A stretch of 64,000 nucleotides of DNA, taken from positions 186,001 to 250,000 of the forward strand of contig NZ_VIGC02000001.1 of assembly GCF_006569185.2 (NCBI RefSeq), given 5' to 3'. Positions 1 through 7,304 of the stretch are shown here, in pieces. A program made the position numbers and the translations under genes. The notes beneath the pieces were generated by a model. It was not told where the DNA came from. It made no database searches and worked only from the letters and a program-made list of their open reading frames with translations. Within the stretch, counting starts at the first letter, position 1. Each line of letters starts with the position of its first letter. Origin of the DNA: Litorilinea aerophila. Its GTDB lineage: Bacteria; Chloroflexota; Anaerolineae; Caldilineales; Caldilineaceae.

Positions 1-112
1 TGCTCCCCTGATAGACCCGTTTTTCCAGGAAGAGGGGGTTCTTCTCCGGCTCACCGACGGGGTAGGTGGGGATGGTGATGGTTTCGGCCCAGGCTGAAAC
101 ACCCTTGTGCAT
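1..112 (-). CDS. DUF5107-type protein, N-terminal fragment
   Basis: Only the first 37 codons lie in the window; the gene runs off the left edge. The start is the ATG read from 112, preceded by a strong AGGAGG ribosome site about 5 bases upstream. The visible residues (TIPTYPVGEPEKNP, then FLEKRVYQGS) match the conserved beginning of DUF5107 proteins as I recall them. These are large proteins of Actinobacteria and Chloroflexota, often with TPR repeats and found near carbohydrate genes. Function is unknown. It is divergent from the enolase-superfamily gene at 280, so the 113-279 gap should hold promoters for both. The family call rests on a short stretch. Confidence 0.7.
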   Translation of the reverse strand, partial: MHKGVSAWAETITIPTYPVGEPEKNPLFLEKRVYQGS

Positions 113-176
113 AGAACCTCCTGTCTGTCGCGTTCAATCGGTCCCCGCCACCGGGTTGGCCGACAGCGCACCCTTT

Positions 177-204
177 TTGTCCTGTCTGTTGTCCGTGATA
201 CACT
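177..204 (+). promoter_or_regulatory. Possible promoter before the enolase-superfamily gene
   Basis: TTGTCC (177-182) and TACACT (199-204) are separated by 16 bp, in the divergent gap between the DUF5107 gene and the gene at 280. The boxes are imperfect, so this is a weak sigma-70-like candidate. Confidence 0.3.
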
Positions 205-279
205 GGAGGATGGCTCCACCTTTTCTATTTTCCCACCATTTCCGCCAAATCTGAAGTTTCGCAAAAGGAGGAAACAGCC

Positions 280-1605
280 ATGGCCCACCAGAAGCAGGAT
301 GAAGAAGCCCTGGGCAAGGTGGAGGATGCCATCAACACCTACTCCCGCCCATCCCAGCTCAAAATCACGGACATGCGGGTGGCGGTGGTCTGCAGCAACT
401 ACGACTACCCCATCATCCGCATCGACACCAACCAGGGCGTCTACGGCATCGGCGAGGTCCGGGACGCCGGCCACAAGGAGAACGCGCTCCAGTTCAAGAG
501 CATGCTCCTGGGCCAGAACCCCTGCAACATCGACATGATCTTCCGACACATCAAGCACTTCGGCAACTGGGGCCGGGAGGGCGGCGGCGTCTCGGGCATC
601 GAGATCGCCCTCTGGGACCTGATCGGCAAGGTGTACGGCGTGCCCTGCTACCAGTTCCTGGGCGGGAAGTACCGGGACAAGGTACGCATCTACGCCGACA
701 CCCCCGCGCCCGAGGAACCCACGCCGGAAGGCTACGCGGCCCGGGTCAAGGGGCGCAAGGAGCTGGGGCTGACCTTCATCAAGTTCGACATCCGCCCCCA
801 GCTCTTCGGCGAGGTGGAAAATGGCCTGGTGGGGCGCCCGGTGGAGGGCGAGTATCCCATGGGGCGGCGCTGGCGGGCACCCGGCACCGGCGCCAGCATC
901 AAGGTCACCGACCAGGGCATTGCCCGGGCGGTGGAGGTGGTCGCCGCCATCCGCGAGGCCGTGGGCTGGGACGTGGAGCTGTGCACCGATCACTTCGGCC
1001 ACGGCCACATGACCCTCAAGGACGTGATCCGGCTGGGCAAGGCCCTGGAGCCCTTCCGCCTGGCCTGGTTCGAGGATCCCATGCCCTGGTGGGACATCGA
1101 CGGCCACAAGGCGGTGACCGACGCCATCAACATCCCCACCGCGGCCGGCGAGGAACTCTACCTGTGGGATGGCTTCCGGGAAATGATTGAAAAGCGGGCG
1201 GTGGACATCATCCACCCGGACCTGCTTACCTCCGGTGGCATGTTGGAGACCAAGAAGATCGCGGACTACGCCGAACGGTACGGCCTGCCCACCGCGCTCC
1301 ACTTCGCCGGCTCCCCCATCGCCTTCATGGCCAACGTCCACTGCGCCGCGGCCATCCCCAGCTTCGTGGCCCTGGAGCACCATGGCCTGGACCTGCCTTT
1401 CTGGACGGACCTGGTCACGGGCCTGCCGGAGAACTATCTGCAAGATGGCTACGTGGAGGTGCCGGACAAACCCGGCCTGGGCGTTGACCTCAACTACGAG
1501 GGCATCGAGGCCAACCTGCGCTTCCCGGGCCTCTTCGAGCCCACCGACGAATGGAACACGCCCAAGCTGGGCTTCTGGCAGCCGGACCGGCGTTGGGACA
1601 AATAG
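280..1605 (+). CDS. Enolase-superfamily (mandelate racemase/muconate lactonizing type) dehydratase
   Basis: A 441-residue sugar-acid dehydratase or racemase of the mandelate racemase subgroup. The ATG at 280 has an AAAGGAGG ribosome site. Expected Mg2+ ligands fall at D237 (CTDHFG), E265 (WFEDP) and E291 (AGEE), with the usual spacing. A D314/H341 pair lies 27 residues apart, as in the mandelate racemase Asp-His dyad. The second-strand motif is K168-F-D170 rather than KxK. Family knowledge makes it an alpha-proton-abstracting enzyme on acid sugars; the substrate cannot be named from sequence. It stands alone between the DUF5107 gene and the convergent CapA-like gene, and could feed the sugar catabolism encoded elsewhere in the window. 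Confidence 0.9.
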   Translation: MAHQKQDEEALGKVEDAINTYSRPSQLKITDMRVAVVCSNYDYPIIRIDTNQGVYGIGEVRDAGHKENALQFKSMLLGQNPCNIDMIFRHIKHFGNWGREGGGVSGIEIALWDLIGKVYGVPCYQFLGGKYRDKVRIYADTPAPEEPTPEGYAARVKGRKELGLTFIKFDIRPQLFGEVENGLVGRPVEGEYPMGRRWRAPGTGASIKVTDQGIARAVEVVAAIREAVGWDVELCTDHFGHGHMTLKDVIRLGKALEPFRLAWFEDPMPWWDIDGHKAVTDAINIPTAAGEELYLWDGFREMIEKRAVDIIHPDLLTSGGMLETKKIADYAERYGLPTALHFAGSPIAFMANVHCAAAIPSFVALEHHGLDLPFWTDLVTGLPENYLQDGYVEVPDKPGLGVDLNYEGIEANLRFPGLFEPTDEWNTPKLGFWQPDRRWDK

Positions 1606-1652
1606 GGCGCCGCCGCATGGGAGGATGCCCAGAAAAAATGGAACACGGATGG

Positions 1653-1728
1653 GTAGGTCCGGTCTCCTGGCCGGACATCCGCACCCAACGGGACAGGAGC
1701 CCATGTCACGCAGGGATGCGTGACCTAC
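1653..1728. repeat. Dispersed palindromic repeat, GTAGGTCCGG family (copy 1)
   Basis: The unit begins GTAGGTCCGG and ends GTGACCTAC, so the outer GTAGGTC/GACCTAC form terminal inverted repeats. Inside are two hairpins: TCCGG-TCTCCTGG-CCGGA, and GTCACGCA-GGGA-TGCGTGAC. It sits in the gap between convergent genes. A second copy with the same order of parts is at 52569-52634. Confidence 0.75.
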
Positions 1729-1737
1729 CGGCCGGGT

Positions 1738-3513
1738 TCAGGGGGTGGGCGTGGGGGGAGTGGGCCGGGGCGGGGCAGCCGCGAAGATGCGGCCCAGGAT
1801 CTCGGCCCGCTCCTCCGGCGTGGCCCAGCGGGGCTGGGCGTAGTCCTCCAGCACCGCGGTGAGGATCTCGGTGCCCAGCAGGCGCCCCTCGTAGATGGTG
1901 TGGCGGACCATCAGCTCCGTGCGGGTCTCCCAGCTCCACATCTGGTCGAAAAAGAGGTTGCCCAGCCCGTAGACAATGATGCCCGGCCCGTGGGGATCGT
2001 CTGGGCCGTAGGGCTCCAGGGCCTGGGGCACATGGCTCTGGACGCCGGTGACGATGTCCGCACCGGCCGCGCGCAGCTCCCGAAATTCCTCCACCTGCTG
2101 GCGGGTAGGCGTGGGCTCGTAGATCTCCAGGTACTGGAGCTCCACCGACACGATATCCACCTGCTGGGAGAGCTGGGCCACCCGCTCCAGGATCTCCCCT
2201 TTGTGGTCGTAGTAGTAACAGGCGCCGGGCTCGTCCTCGGTGGCCCAGGCCGTGTCCGGCCCGAAGGCCAGCACCGCCAGGAAGGCGAAGGTGTTGCCGT
2301 TGTGCTCCCAGAGGAGGGGGGCACAGGCCTCTTCCACATTCAGCCCGCTGCCGTAGATGGGGATACCCCTTTCCCGGTAGAACTGGAGGGAGCGCCGCGC
2401 GCCCTCCCGGCCGAAGTCGTTGACGTGGTTGCCGCTCAGCCCCACGATGTCCGTACCCAGGGCCTCCAGCGCCGCCCAGTAGCTGGTGTGGCTGCAGAGG
2501 ATCAGATTGTTTTCGGTGTTGTTGACCACGCAATCGTCCAGGAAGGGCACCTCGTTGCTGATGTGGGTGATGTCGGCTGCAGCCAGGGTGTCCGAGATGT
2601 GCACGGTGGGGAAGAGGACGCCCCGGCGCTCCATGACTGCGGCCGTGCCCCTGCTCATGGCCGTGACGCCGGTCATGAGCAGGGTGGTCAGCCGGTCGGC
2701 CTGGCGATTGGTGCGGGGCTGGATGGCCGGCTGCAGCGCCTCGGCCAGGGGAGCCGCGGCCGCACCCCGTACGCTGAGGACCACGGTCAGGGGGTATGTG
2801 GCCGGATCAAAGCGGTTGTCCAGGGGGTTGGCGCCGTTCACCCGCAGCACCTTCCAGCGGGGGTGGAGCCGGTCGAAGGGCAGGATCCCCACCGCGGCCG
2901 GCTGTGCCTCCAGCGCGGCCATTAACTCTTCCGGCGCCAGGAACGGCCCGGCATAGGGACCCAGCAGGGGCGTCAGCATGGCCACGGTCTCTGGGGCGGC
3001 CAGGACGGGCACCTCGCCCTGCCCTTGCCACCCCTGTTGCAGGGCGTCCAGGGAGATCTCATCCCGCAGGGTGGCGAAGGGCACCACAGCGGCATAGATC
3101 CGCACGGCCAGGTGGGTGCCGGCCAGCCACCAGGGCGTCAGCTCCACCCGCGCGTGGGCCTCTGTCATGGAGGGCCCCAGGGCGACCGGGAGCACGGCGC
3201 CGCTGCTGGTGGTCACGGTCATGGGCTGGCTCAGGGCCTGGCGGAGGGGGGCGGCGAAGGAGTCCGGCAGGTTGGGGGCCAGGGCCACCGTCAGCGGCCC
3301 ATCCAACGCCAGGGGCGTCGCCGTGGGCGCGGGGGTGACTGTGGGCAGCGAGACGGGCCAGGGGGACAGGGAGGGCGGGAGGTTCTGTGGCGCGTCTGGC
3401 CTGGCCGTCGCGGCACAGCCGGTCAAGAGTGCCAGCCCCACCAGCACCAGAATGCCCCGCCACGTTGGGCCATAACGGCTCCACGCCTGTCCCAATCGGC
3501 GGTCCTTGTCCAT
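1738..3513 (-). CDS. CapA-like lipoprotein (poly-gamma-glutamate capsule synthesis family)
   Basis: About 591 residues from the ATG at 3513; an in-frame ATG at 3549 is an alternative start. The N-terminus has a hydrophobic segment (ILVLVGLALLTGC) with a lipobox, so it is probably an exported lipoprotein. Residues of roughly 60-290 resemble a solute-binding-like region. The C-terminal half is the CapA/PGA_cap metallophosphatase-like domain: SNEVPF, GLSGNHVNDFG, GSGLN and SVELQYLE are its usual sequence blocks. CapA proteins are linked to poly-gamma-glutamate export or anchoring, but many lone homologues have unknown roles, and no capB/capC partners are present. It is convergent with the dehydratase, with a palindromic repeat between them. 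Confidence 0.85.
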   Translation of the reverse strand: MDKDRRLGQAWSRYGPTWRGILVLVGLALLTGCAATARPDAPQNLPPSLSPWPVSLPTVTPAPTATPLALDGPLTVALAPNLPDSFAAPLRQALSQPMTVTTSSGAVLPVALGPSMTEAHARVELTPWWLAGTHLAVRIYAAVVPFATLRDEISLDALQQGWQGQGEVPVLAAPETVAMLTPLLGPYAGPFLAPEELMAALEAQPAAVGILPFDRLHPRWKVLRVNGANPLDNRFDPATYPLTVVLSVRGAAAAPLAEALQPAIQPRTNRQADRLTTLLMTGVTAMSRGTAAVMERRGVLFPTVHISDTLAAADITHISNEVPFLDDCVVNNTENNLILCSHTSYWAALEALGTDIVGLSGNHVNDFGREGARRSLQFYRERGIPIYGSGLNVEEACAPLLWEHNGNTFAFLAVLAFGPDTAWATEDEPGACYYYDHKGEILERVAQLSQQVDIVSVELQYLEIYEPTPTRQQVEEFRELRAAGADIVTGVQSHVPQALEPYGPDDPHGPGIIVYGLGNLFFDQMWSWETRTELMVRHTIYEGRLLGTEILTAVLEDYAQPRWATPEERAEILGRIFAAAPPRPTPPTPTP

Positions 3514-3692
3514 CCGCCACGGTAATCTACACTGTGTTTTTCGGATCATTCCGCCATGCCACCCGGTACGTTACGTCCCACGCACCTGCCACGCTGCCAA
3601 AGCGACCTGGGTGAGTATAGCAGAACAAATCAGGCGCCGACAAGGTGTTGCAGGGCCGGAGATATCGTTCGAGATCGTCGGTTTAAAGCCAA

Positions 3693-3774
3693 GGCTCATC
3701 TCCCAAATGTGTGCGAACCTGTTGGGTTCGCTGCGAAACCGGGGTGGGTAGCGCACATTTGTGGTAGATGAGCC
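3693..3774. repeat. Nested inverted repeat upstream of the SDR gene
   Basis: Outer arms 3693-3714 and 3751-3774 are imperfectly complementary (GGCTCATCT shared exactly, then an AAATGTG block, with a 2-base bulge). Inside the first loop lies a perfect 7-bp hairpin GCGAACC-TGTTG-GGTTCGC (3713-3731). It lies just upstream of the promoter at 3792, so it may be an operator or a cruciform-forming element. No match to it was noticed elsewhere in the window. Confidence 0.6.
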
Positions 3775-3791
3775 AAAGCCAGATAGAGTGC

Positions 3792-3820
3792 TTGCTCCCG
3801 TGGGATCCCGGATGTACAAT
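3792..3820 (+). promoter_or_regulatory. Promoter of the SDR operon
   Basis: TTGCTC (3792-3797) and TACAAT (3815-3820) are separated by exactly 17 bp, about 60 bp before the SDR start codon. This is the best promoter match in the gap. Confidence 0.6.
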
Positions 3821-3879
3821 GCTGTCAACGTGAAACAAAACCCATACTTAAACGATTTGTGTGTTCATGGGAGGATGCC

Positions 3880-4638
3880 ATGGAGGCGCGTGTGGCTATT
3901 GTCACCGGTGCGGCCAGCGGCATCGGCAGGGCGATCGCCGAGGGTTTAGCCCAGGTCGGTCACCAGGTTGTATTGGCCGACAGGGACGTCGACGCCGGTG
4001 AGGCCGTGGCCAACGCCGTGAAGGGGCTCTTCCTGGCCGTGGACCTGGCCGACGGAGCTGCCTGTCGGCGCCTGGTGGAGAAAACGCTCGCCCACTTCGG
4101 CCGAGCAGACATTCTCGTCAACAACGCCGGCTTCCAGCACGTGGCGCCTATCGACGAATTTCCAGAGACGGTCTGGCGCACCATGCTGGACGTCATGCTG
4201 ACCGCGCCGTTTCTTTTGACCCAGGCCGTCTGGCCATCCATGAAGGAGCGAAACTGGGGACGGATCGTCAATATTGGCTCCATCCACAGCGTCGTGGCAT
4301 CCCCCTTCAAGGTCGGCTATATCACGGCCAAACATGGTTTGTTGGGCCTGACCCGGACTGCGGCCCGGGAAGGTGGCCCATATGGCATTACCGTCAACGC
4401 GATTTTGCCCGCCTATGTGCGCACGCCCCTGGTGGAGCGCCAGATCGTTGACCAGGCCCGCATCCACGGCATCCCGCCGGACGCAGTGGTGGAGGAAGTG
4501 ATGCTGGCACCAGCTGCCATCAAGCGCCTCATTGAGCCCCACGAAGTGGCATCTTTGGTCGCCTACCTCTGTTCGGAGCAGGCCGGCGCGATCACCGGCG
4601 CCGCCTGGACCGTGGACCTGGGCTGGACCGCCGCGTAG
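3880..4638 (+). CDS. Short-chain dehydrogenase, 3-hydroxybutyrate dehydrogenase-like
   Basis: 252 residues from the ATG at 3880, which has GGGAGG 5 bases upstream; the in-frame GTG at 3859 lacks a ribosome site. Classical SDR motifs are present: TGAASGIGRA (NAD(P) binding), NNAG, and a YxxxK pair in YITAKHG. The blocks FQHVAPIDEFPE, ASPFKVGY and the C-terminal GWTA resemble D-3-hydroxybutyrate dehydrogenase, which interconverts 3-hydroxybutyrate and acetoacetate. Because of its neighbours it might instead act on a sugar or hydroxy acid. It is the first gene of a + strand run continuing to 9481. Confidence 0.85.
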   Translation: MEARVAIVTGAASGIGRAIAEGLAQVGHQVVLADRDVDAGEAVANAVKGLFLAVDLADGAACRRLVEKTLAHFGRADILVNNAGFQHVAPIDEFPETVWRTMLDVMLTAPFLLTQAVWPSMKERNWGRIVNIGSIHSVVASPFKVGYITAKHGLLGLTRTAAREGGPYGITVNAILPAYVRTPLVERQIVDQARIHGIPPDAVVEEVMLAPAAIKRLIEPHEVASLVAYLCSEQAGAITGAAWTVDLGWTAA

Positions 4639-4684
4639 CCAGGATATCCATGCCGATTCAGGTTCCTATCCGGGGGAGCACACC

Positions 4685-5668
4685 ATGCTAATCCTCTCGC
4701 GTTCCCATGTGGAAGCCCTCCTGTCCATGGAGGAGGCCATCGCTGCCGTGGAAGAAGGGTTCCGACAGCTGGCCCTGGGACAGGTGACCATGCCCCAACG
4801 CGCGGCCACGCCCGTGGAGCCACACCAGGGCCTGCACCTCTCCATGCCGGCCTACGTGGGCGGCCCGGTGGACGCGTTGAGCGTCAAGCTCGTCACCGTC
4901 TACCCGGAAAATCCGGCCCGCTTCGGCCTGCCCACCATCCAGGGCGTGATCCTGCTCCACGACGCCCACACAGGCCAGATCCTGGCCCTGGTGGACGCGG
5001 AGCATCTGACCGCCATGCGCACCGGCGCGGCCAGCGGGGTGGCCACCCGTTACCTGGCCCGCCAGGATGCGCGCCACGTGGCCATCTTCGGCGCCGGGCC
5101 CCAGGCCGCAGCCCAGCTGGAAGCCATGTGCGCGGTGCGGCCCATCGAGCGGGCCTTCGTCATCACCCGCACCGGCCGGCGCAACGCGGCGTTTTGCACC
5201 CGCATGGCCCGGCGGCTGGGCATCGAGGTGTTACCCTGTCACGATGCCCGGGCCGCGGTGGAATCGGCCGACATCATCTGCACCGCCACCAACTCCGCCA
5301 TCCCCCTCTTCAACGGCAACTGGCTGGTCAACGGTACCCACATCAACGCGGTGGGCGCCTACACCACCGCCATGCGGGAGCTGGACACCACCACGGTGCG
5401 CCGCAGCCGGGTCTTCGTGGATCACCACCCCGCCGCCCAGGCGGAAGCCGGCGACATCATGATCCCGGTGGCCAACGGCGAGATCGGCTACGACCACGTG
5501 GCTGGCGAACTGGGGGACGTCCTGCTGGGGCGCGTCCCTGGCCGCACGGATGATAACGAGATCACCCTCTTCAAGTCGGTGGGCCTGGCCGTCCAGGACG
5601 CGGTGACCGTCGCCCGGGTCTACCAGTTGGCCCTGGCCCAGGGCGTAGGGCAGGACATCGCCCTGTGA
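4685..5668 (+). CDS. Ornithine cyclodeaminase / mu-crystallin family dehydrogenase
   Basis: 327 residues from the ATG at 4685, with GGGGGAG upstream, 46 bp after the SDR stop. The dinucleotide-binding motif FGAGPQAAAQLEAM lies near residues 135-150. Other family features are the N-terminal LSMEEAIAAVEEGF helix, the HLTAMRTGAASGVAT block, and a NAVGAYT segment. Members act as ornithine cyclodeaminase, alanine dehydrogenase, or reductases of cyclic imino acids. The substrate is not decidable here. Co-transcription with the SDR and aldose epimerase suggests a catabolic operon. Confidence 0.88.
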   Translation: MLILSRSHVEALLSMEEAIAAVEEGFRQLALGQVTMPQRAATPVEPHQGLHLSMPAYVGGPVDALSVKLVTVYPENPARFGLPTIQGVILLHDAHTGQILALVDAEHLTAMRTGAASGVATRYLARQDARHVAIFGAGPQAAAQLEAMCAVRPIERAFVITRTGRRNAAFCTRMARRLGIEVLPCHDARAAVESADIICTATNSAIPLFNGNWLVNGTHINAVGAYTTAMRELDTTTVRRSRVFVDHHPAAQAEAGDIMIPVANGEIGYDHVAGELGDVLLGRVPGRTDDNEITLFKSVGLAVQDAVTVARVYQLALAQGVGQDIAL

Positions 5669-5752
5669 GGGCCGCGCAACGGCAAGCGCGAGCGGGGGCG
5701 TATCCCCAACATGAACTACCAACCAACCGTACCACCAATGGAGTGATTGACC

Positions 5753-6808
5753 ATGAACCTGACACAAGTTCCCTTCGGCACCACCAGCGATGGCATCGGG
5801 GTGGACCTCTTCACCCTCACCAACGACCATGGGGTCCAGGTCCAGTTGACCAACTACGGCGGCACCATCACCTCCTTCCTGGCGCCGGATGCCCGGGGCG
5901 AACTGGGCGAAATCAACCTGGGCTTCGACAGGCTGGAGGACTACCTGACCCGGAGCCCCTACTTTGGCTGTATCGTGGGGCGCTTCGGCAACCGCATCGC
6001 CAAAGCCCGCTTCCAGCTCCACGGCAAGGAGTACCGGCTGGCCCAAAACGACGGCGAACATCATCTCCACGGCGGGGTGAAGGGATTCGACAAGGTCGTC
6101 TGGCAGGCGCAGCCCTTCCAGAACGACGCCGGTGTCGGTGTACGGCTGGACTACCTCAGCCCCGACGGCGAGGAAGGCTATCCCGGCAACCTCTCGGTCA
6201 CCGTCACCTACACCCTCACTCCCCAGGACGAACTGCGCATCGACTACCGGGCCACCACCGACCAGGCCACCATTCTGAACCTCACCAACCACGCCTATTT
6301 CAACCTGGCCGGCCACGGCACCATCCTGGACCATGTGCTCCAGATCTTCGCCGACCACTTCACGCCCATCGACGCCACCCTGATCCCCACCGGGGAAATC
6401 CGCTCGGTGGCGGGCACTCCCCTGGACTTCCGCCAGCCCACCCGCATCGGAGAGCGCATCGACCAGGACGACGAACAGCTCCGCTACGGCGGCGGCTATG
6501 ACCACAACTGGGTGATCAACGGACCGGCGGGCACCCTGCGCCCCGCGGCCGTGCTGACAGAGCCCACCAGCGGCCGCCGCCTGGAGGTCCACACCACCCA
6601 GCCCGGCATGCAGTTCTACAGTGGCAACATGATGCCCGACTCCCTGCCCGGCCGGGGCGGCCAGGTCTACACCAAACGGTCGGGCCTCTGTCTGGAAACC
6701 CAGCACTTCCCAGACTCGCCCAACCACCCCAACTTCCCGTCTACCGTGCTGGAACCGGGCCAGGTCTACCAGGAGACCACGGTGTTCAAGGTGGGAACCA
6801 CAGCCTGA
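5753..6808 (+). CDS. galM: Aldose 1-epimerase (mutarotase)
   Basis: 351 residues; the ATG at 5753 follows GGAGTGA, and the in-frame TTG at 5747 is less likely. The enzyme interconverts alpha and beta anomers of free aldoses. The catalytic acid is H180 in NHAYFNLAGHG and the catalytic base is E315 in CLETQHFPDSPN, both in their expected family contexts; the C-terminal PGQVYQETTVFKV ending is also typical. Length matches the GalM family. It lies 84 bp after the cyclodeaminase-like gene and 28 bp before the iron-sulfur subunit gene. Confidence 0.93.
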   Translation: MNLTQVPFGTTSDGIGVDLFTLTNDHGVQVQLTNYGGTITSFLAPDARGELGEINLGFDRLEDYLTRSPYFGCIVGRFGNRIAKARFQLHGKEYRLAQNDGEHHLHGGVKGFDKVVWQAQPFQNDAGVGVRLDYLSPDGEEGYPGNLSVTVTYTLTPQDELRIDYRATTDQATILNLTNHAYFNLAGHGTILDHVLQIFADHFTPIDATLIPTGEIRSVAGTPLDFRQPTRIGERIDQDDEQLRYGGGYDHNWVINGPAGTLRPAAVLTEPTSGRRLEVHTTQPGMQFYSGNMMPDSLPGRGGQVYTKRSGLCLETQHFPDSPNHPNFPSTVLEPGQVYQETTVFKVGTTA

Positions 6809-6836
6809 ATGCCCGGACGAACGATGAGGGACCACC

Positions 6837-7304
6837 ATGCCACGCTACAATCTGCACGTTAACGGTCGCACCCACCGGGTGGAGACGGAGCCTGAAACGC
6901 CCCTGCTCTTCGTCCTGCGCAACGACCTGGGACTGAAGGCCGCCAAGCTGGCCTGTGGCCTGGAGCAGTGCGGCGCCTGCAAGGTGCTGGTGGACGGCCG
7001 GGCCGTTCCGTCCTGCCGGCTCCCCGTTGTCCAGGTGGCCCACAGCCAGATCGTCACCCTGGAAGGCATCAACCCGCCGGGAAAACTGCACCCGGTCCAG
7101 CGGGCCTTCATCGCGGAGCAGGCCGCCCAATGCGGCTACTGCACCGCGGGCATGGTGCTGGCGGCCATTGCCCTGCTGGACGAACATCCCCACCCCGACG
7201 ACGCGACCATCCGTGCGGCCATGGCCCGGCACCTCTGCCGCTGTGGCAGCTATGACCGGATCCGCCGGGCCATCCGCCGGGCAGCCCAGGAGGTGAACCC
7301 ATGA
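6837..7304 (+). CDS. [2Fe-2S] subunit of a molybdenum hydroxylase
   Basis: 155 residues. Two [2Fe-2S] clusters are predicted. Ferredoxin-type ligands are C40, C45, C48 and C60 (ACGLEQCGAC and PSC). Helical-domain ligands are C99, C102, C134 and C136 (QCGYC and CRC). The small subunit of two-subunit hydroxylases (isoquinoline 1-oxidoreductase/nicotinate dehydrogenase type) passes electrons from the Mo centre to an external acceptor. Its stop overlaps the start of the large-subunit gene (ATGA), so the two are translationally coupled. No FAD subunit is adjacent, which fits the two-subunit class. Confidence 0.93.
   Translation: MPRYNLHVNGRTHRVETEPETPLLFVLRNDLGLKAAKLACGLEQCGACKVLVDGRAVPSCRLPVVQVAHSQIVTLEGINPPGKLHPVQRAFIAEQAAQCGYCTAGMVLAAIALLDEHPHPDDATIRAAMARHLCRCGSYDRIRRAIRRAAQEVNP

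Noticed and set aside
64-538. Small + strand frames at the left edge (66-254, 107-538)
   Set aside because: They overlap the start of a well-supported minus-strand gene and the dehydratase gene, and read as arginine/threonine-rich shadow sequence.
5231-6838. 535-codon minus-strand frame over the cyclodeaminase-like and epimerase genes
   Set aside because: It spans two well-supported + strand genes and their gap, with a V/G/D/H-rich shadow composition.
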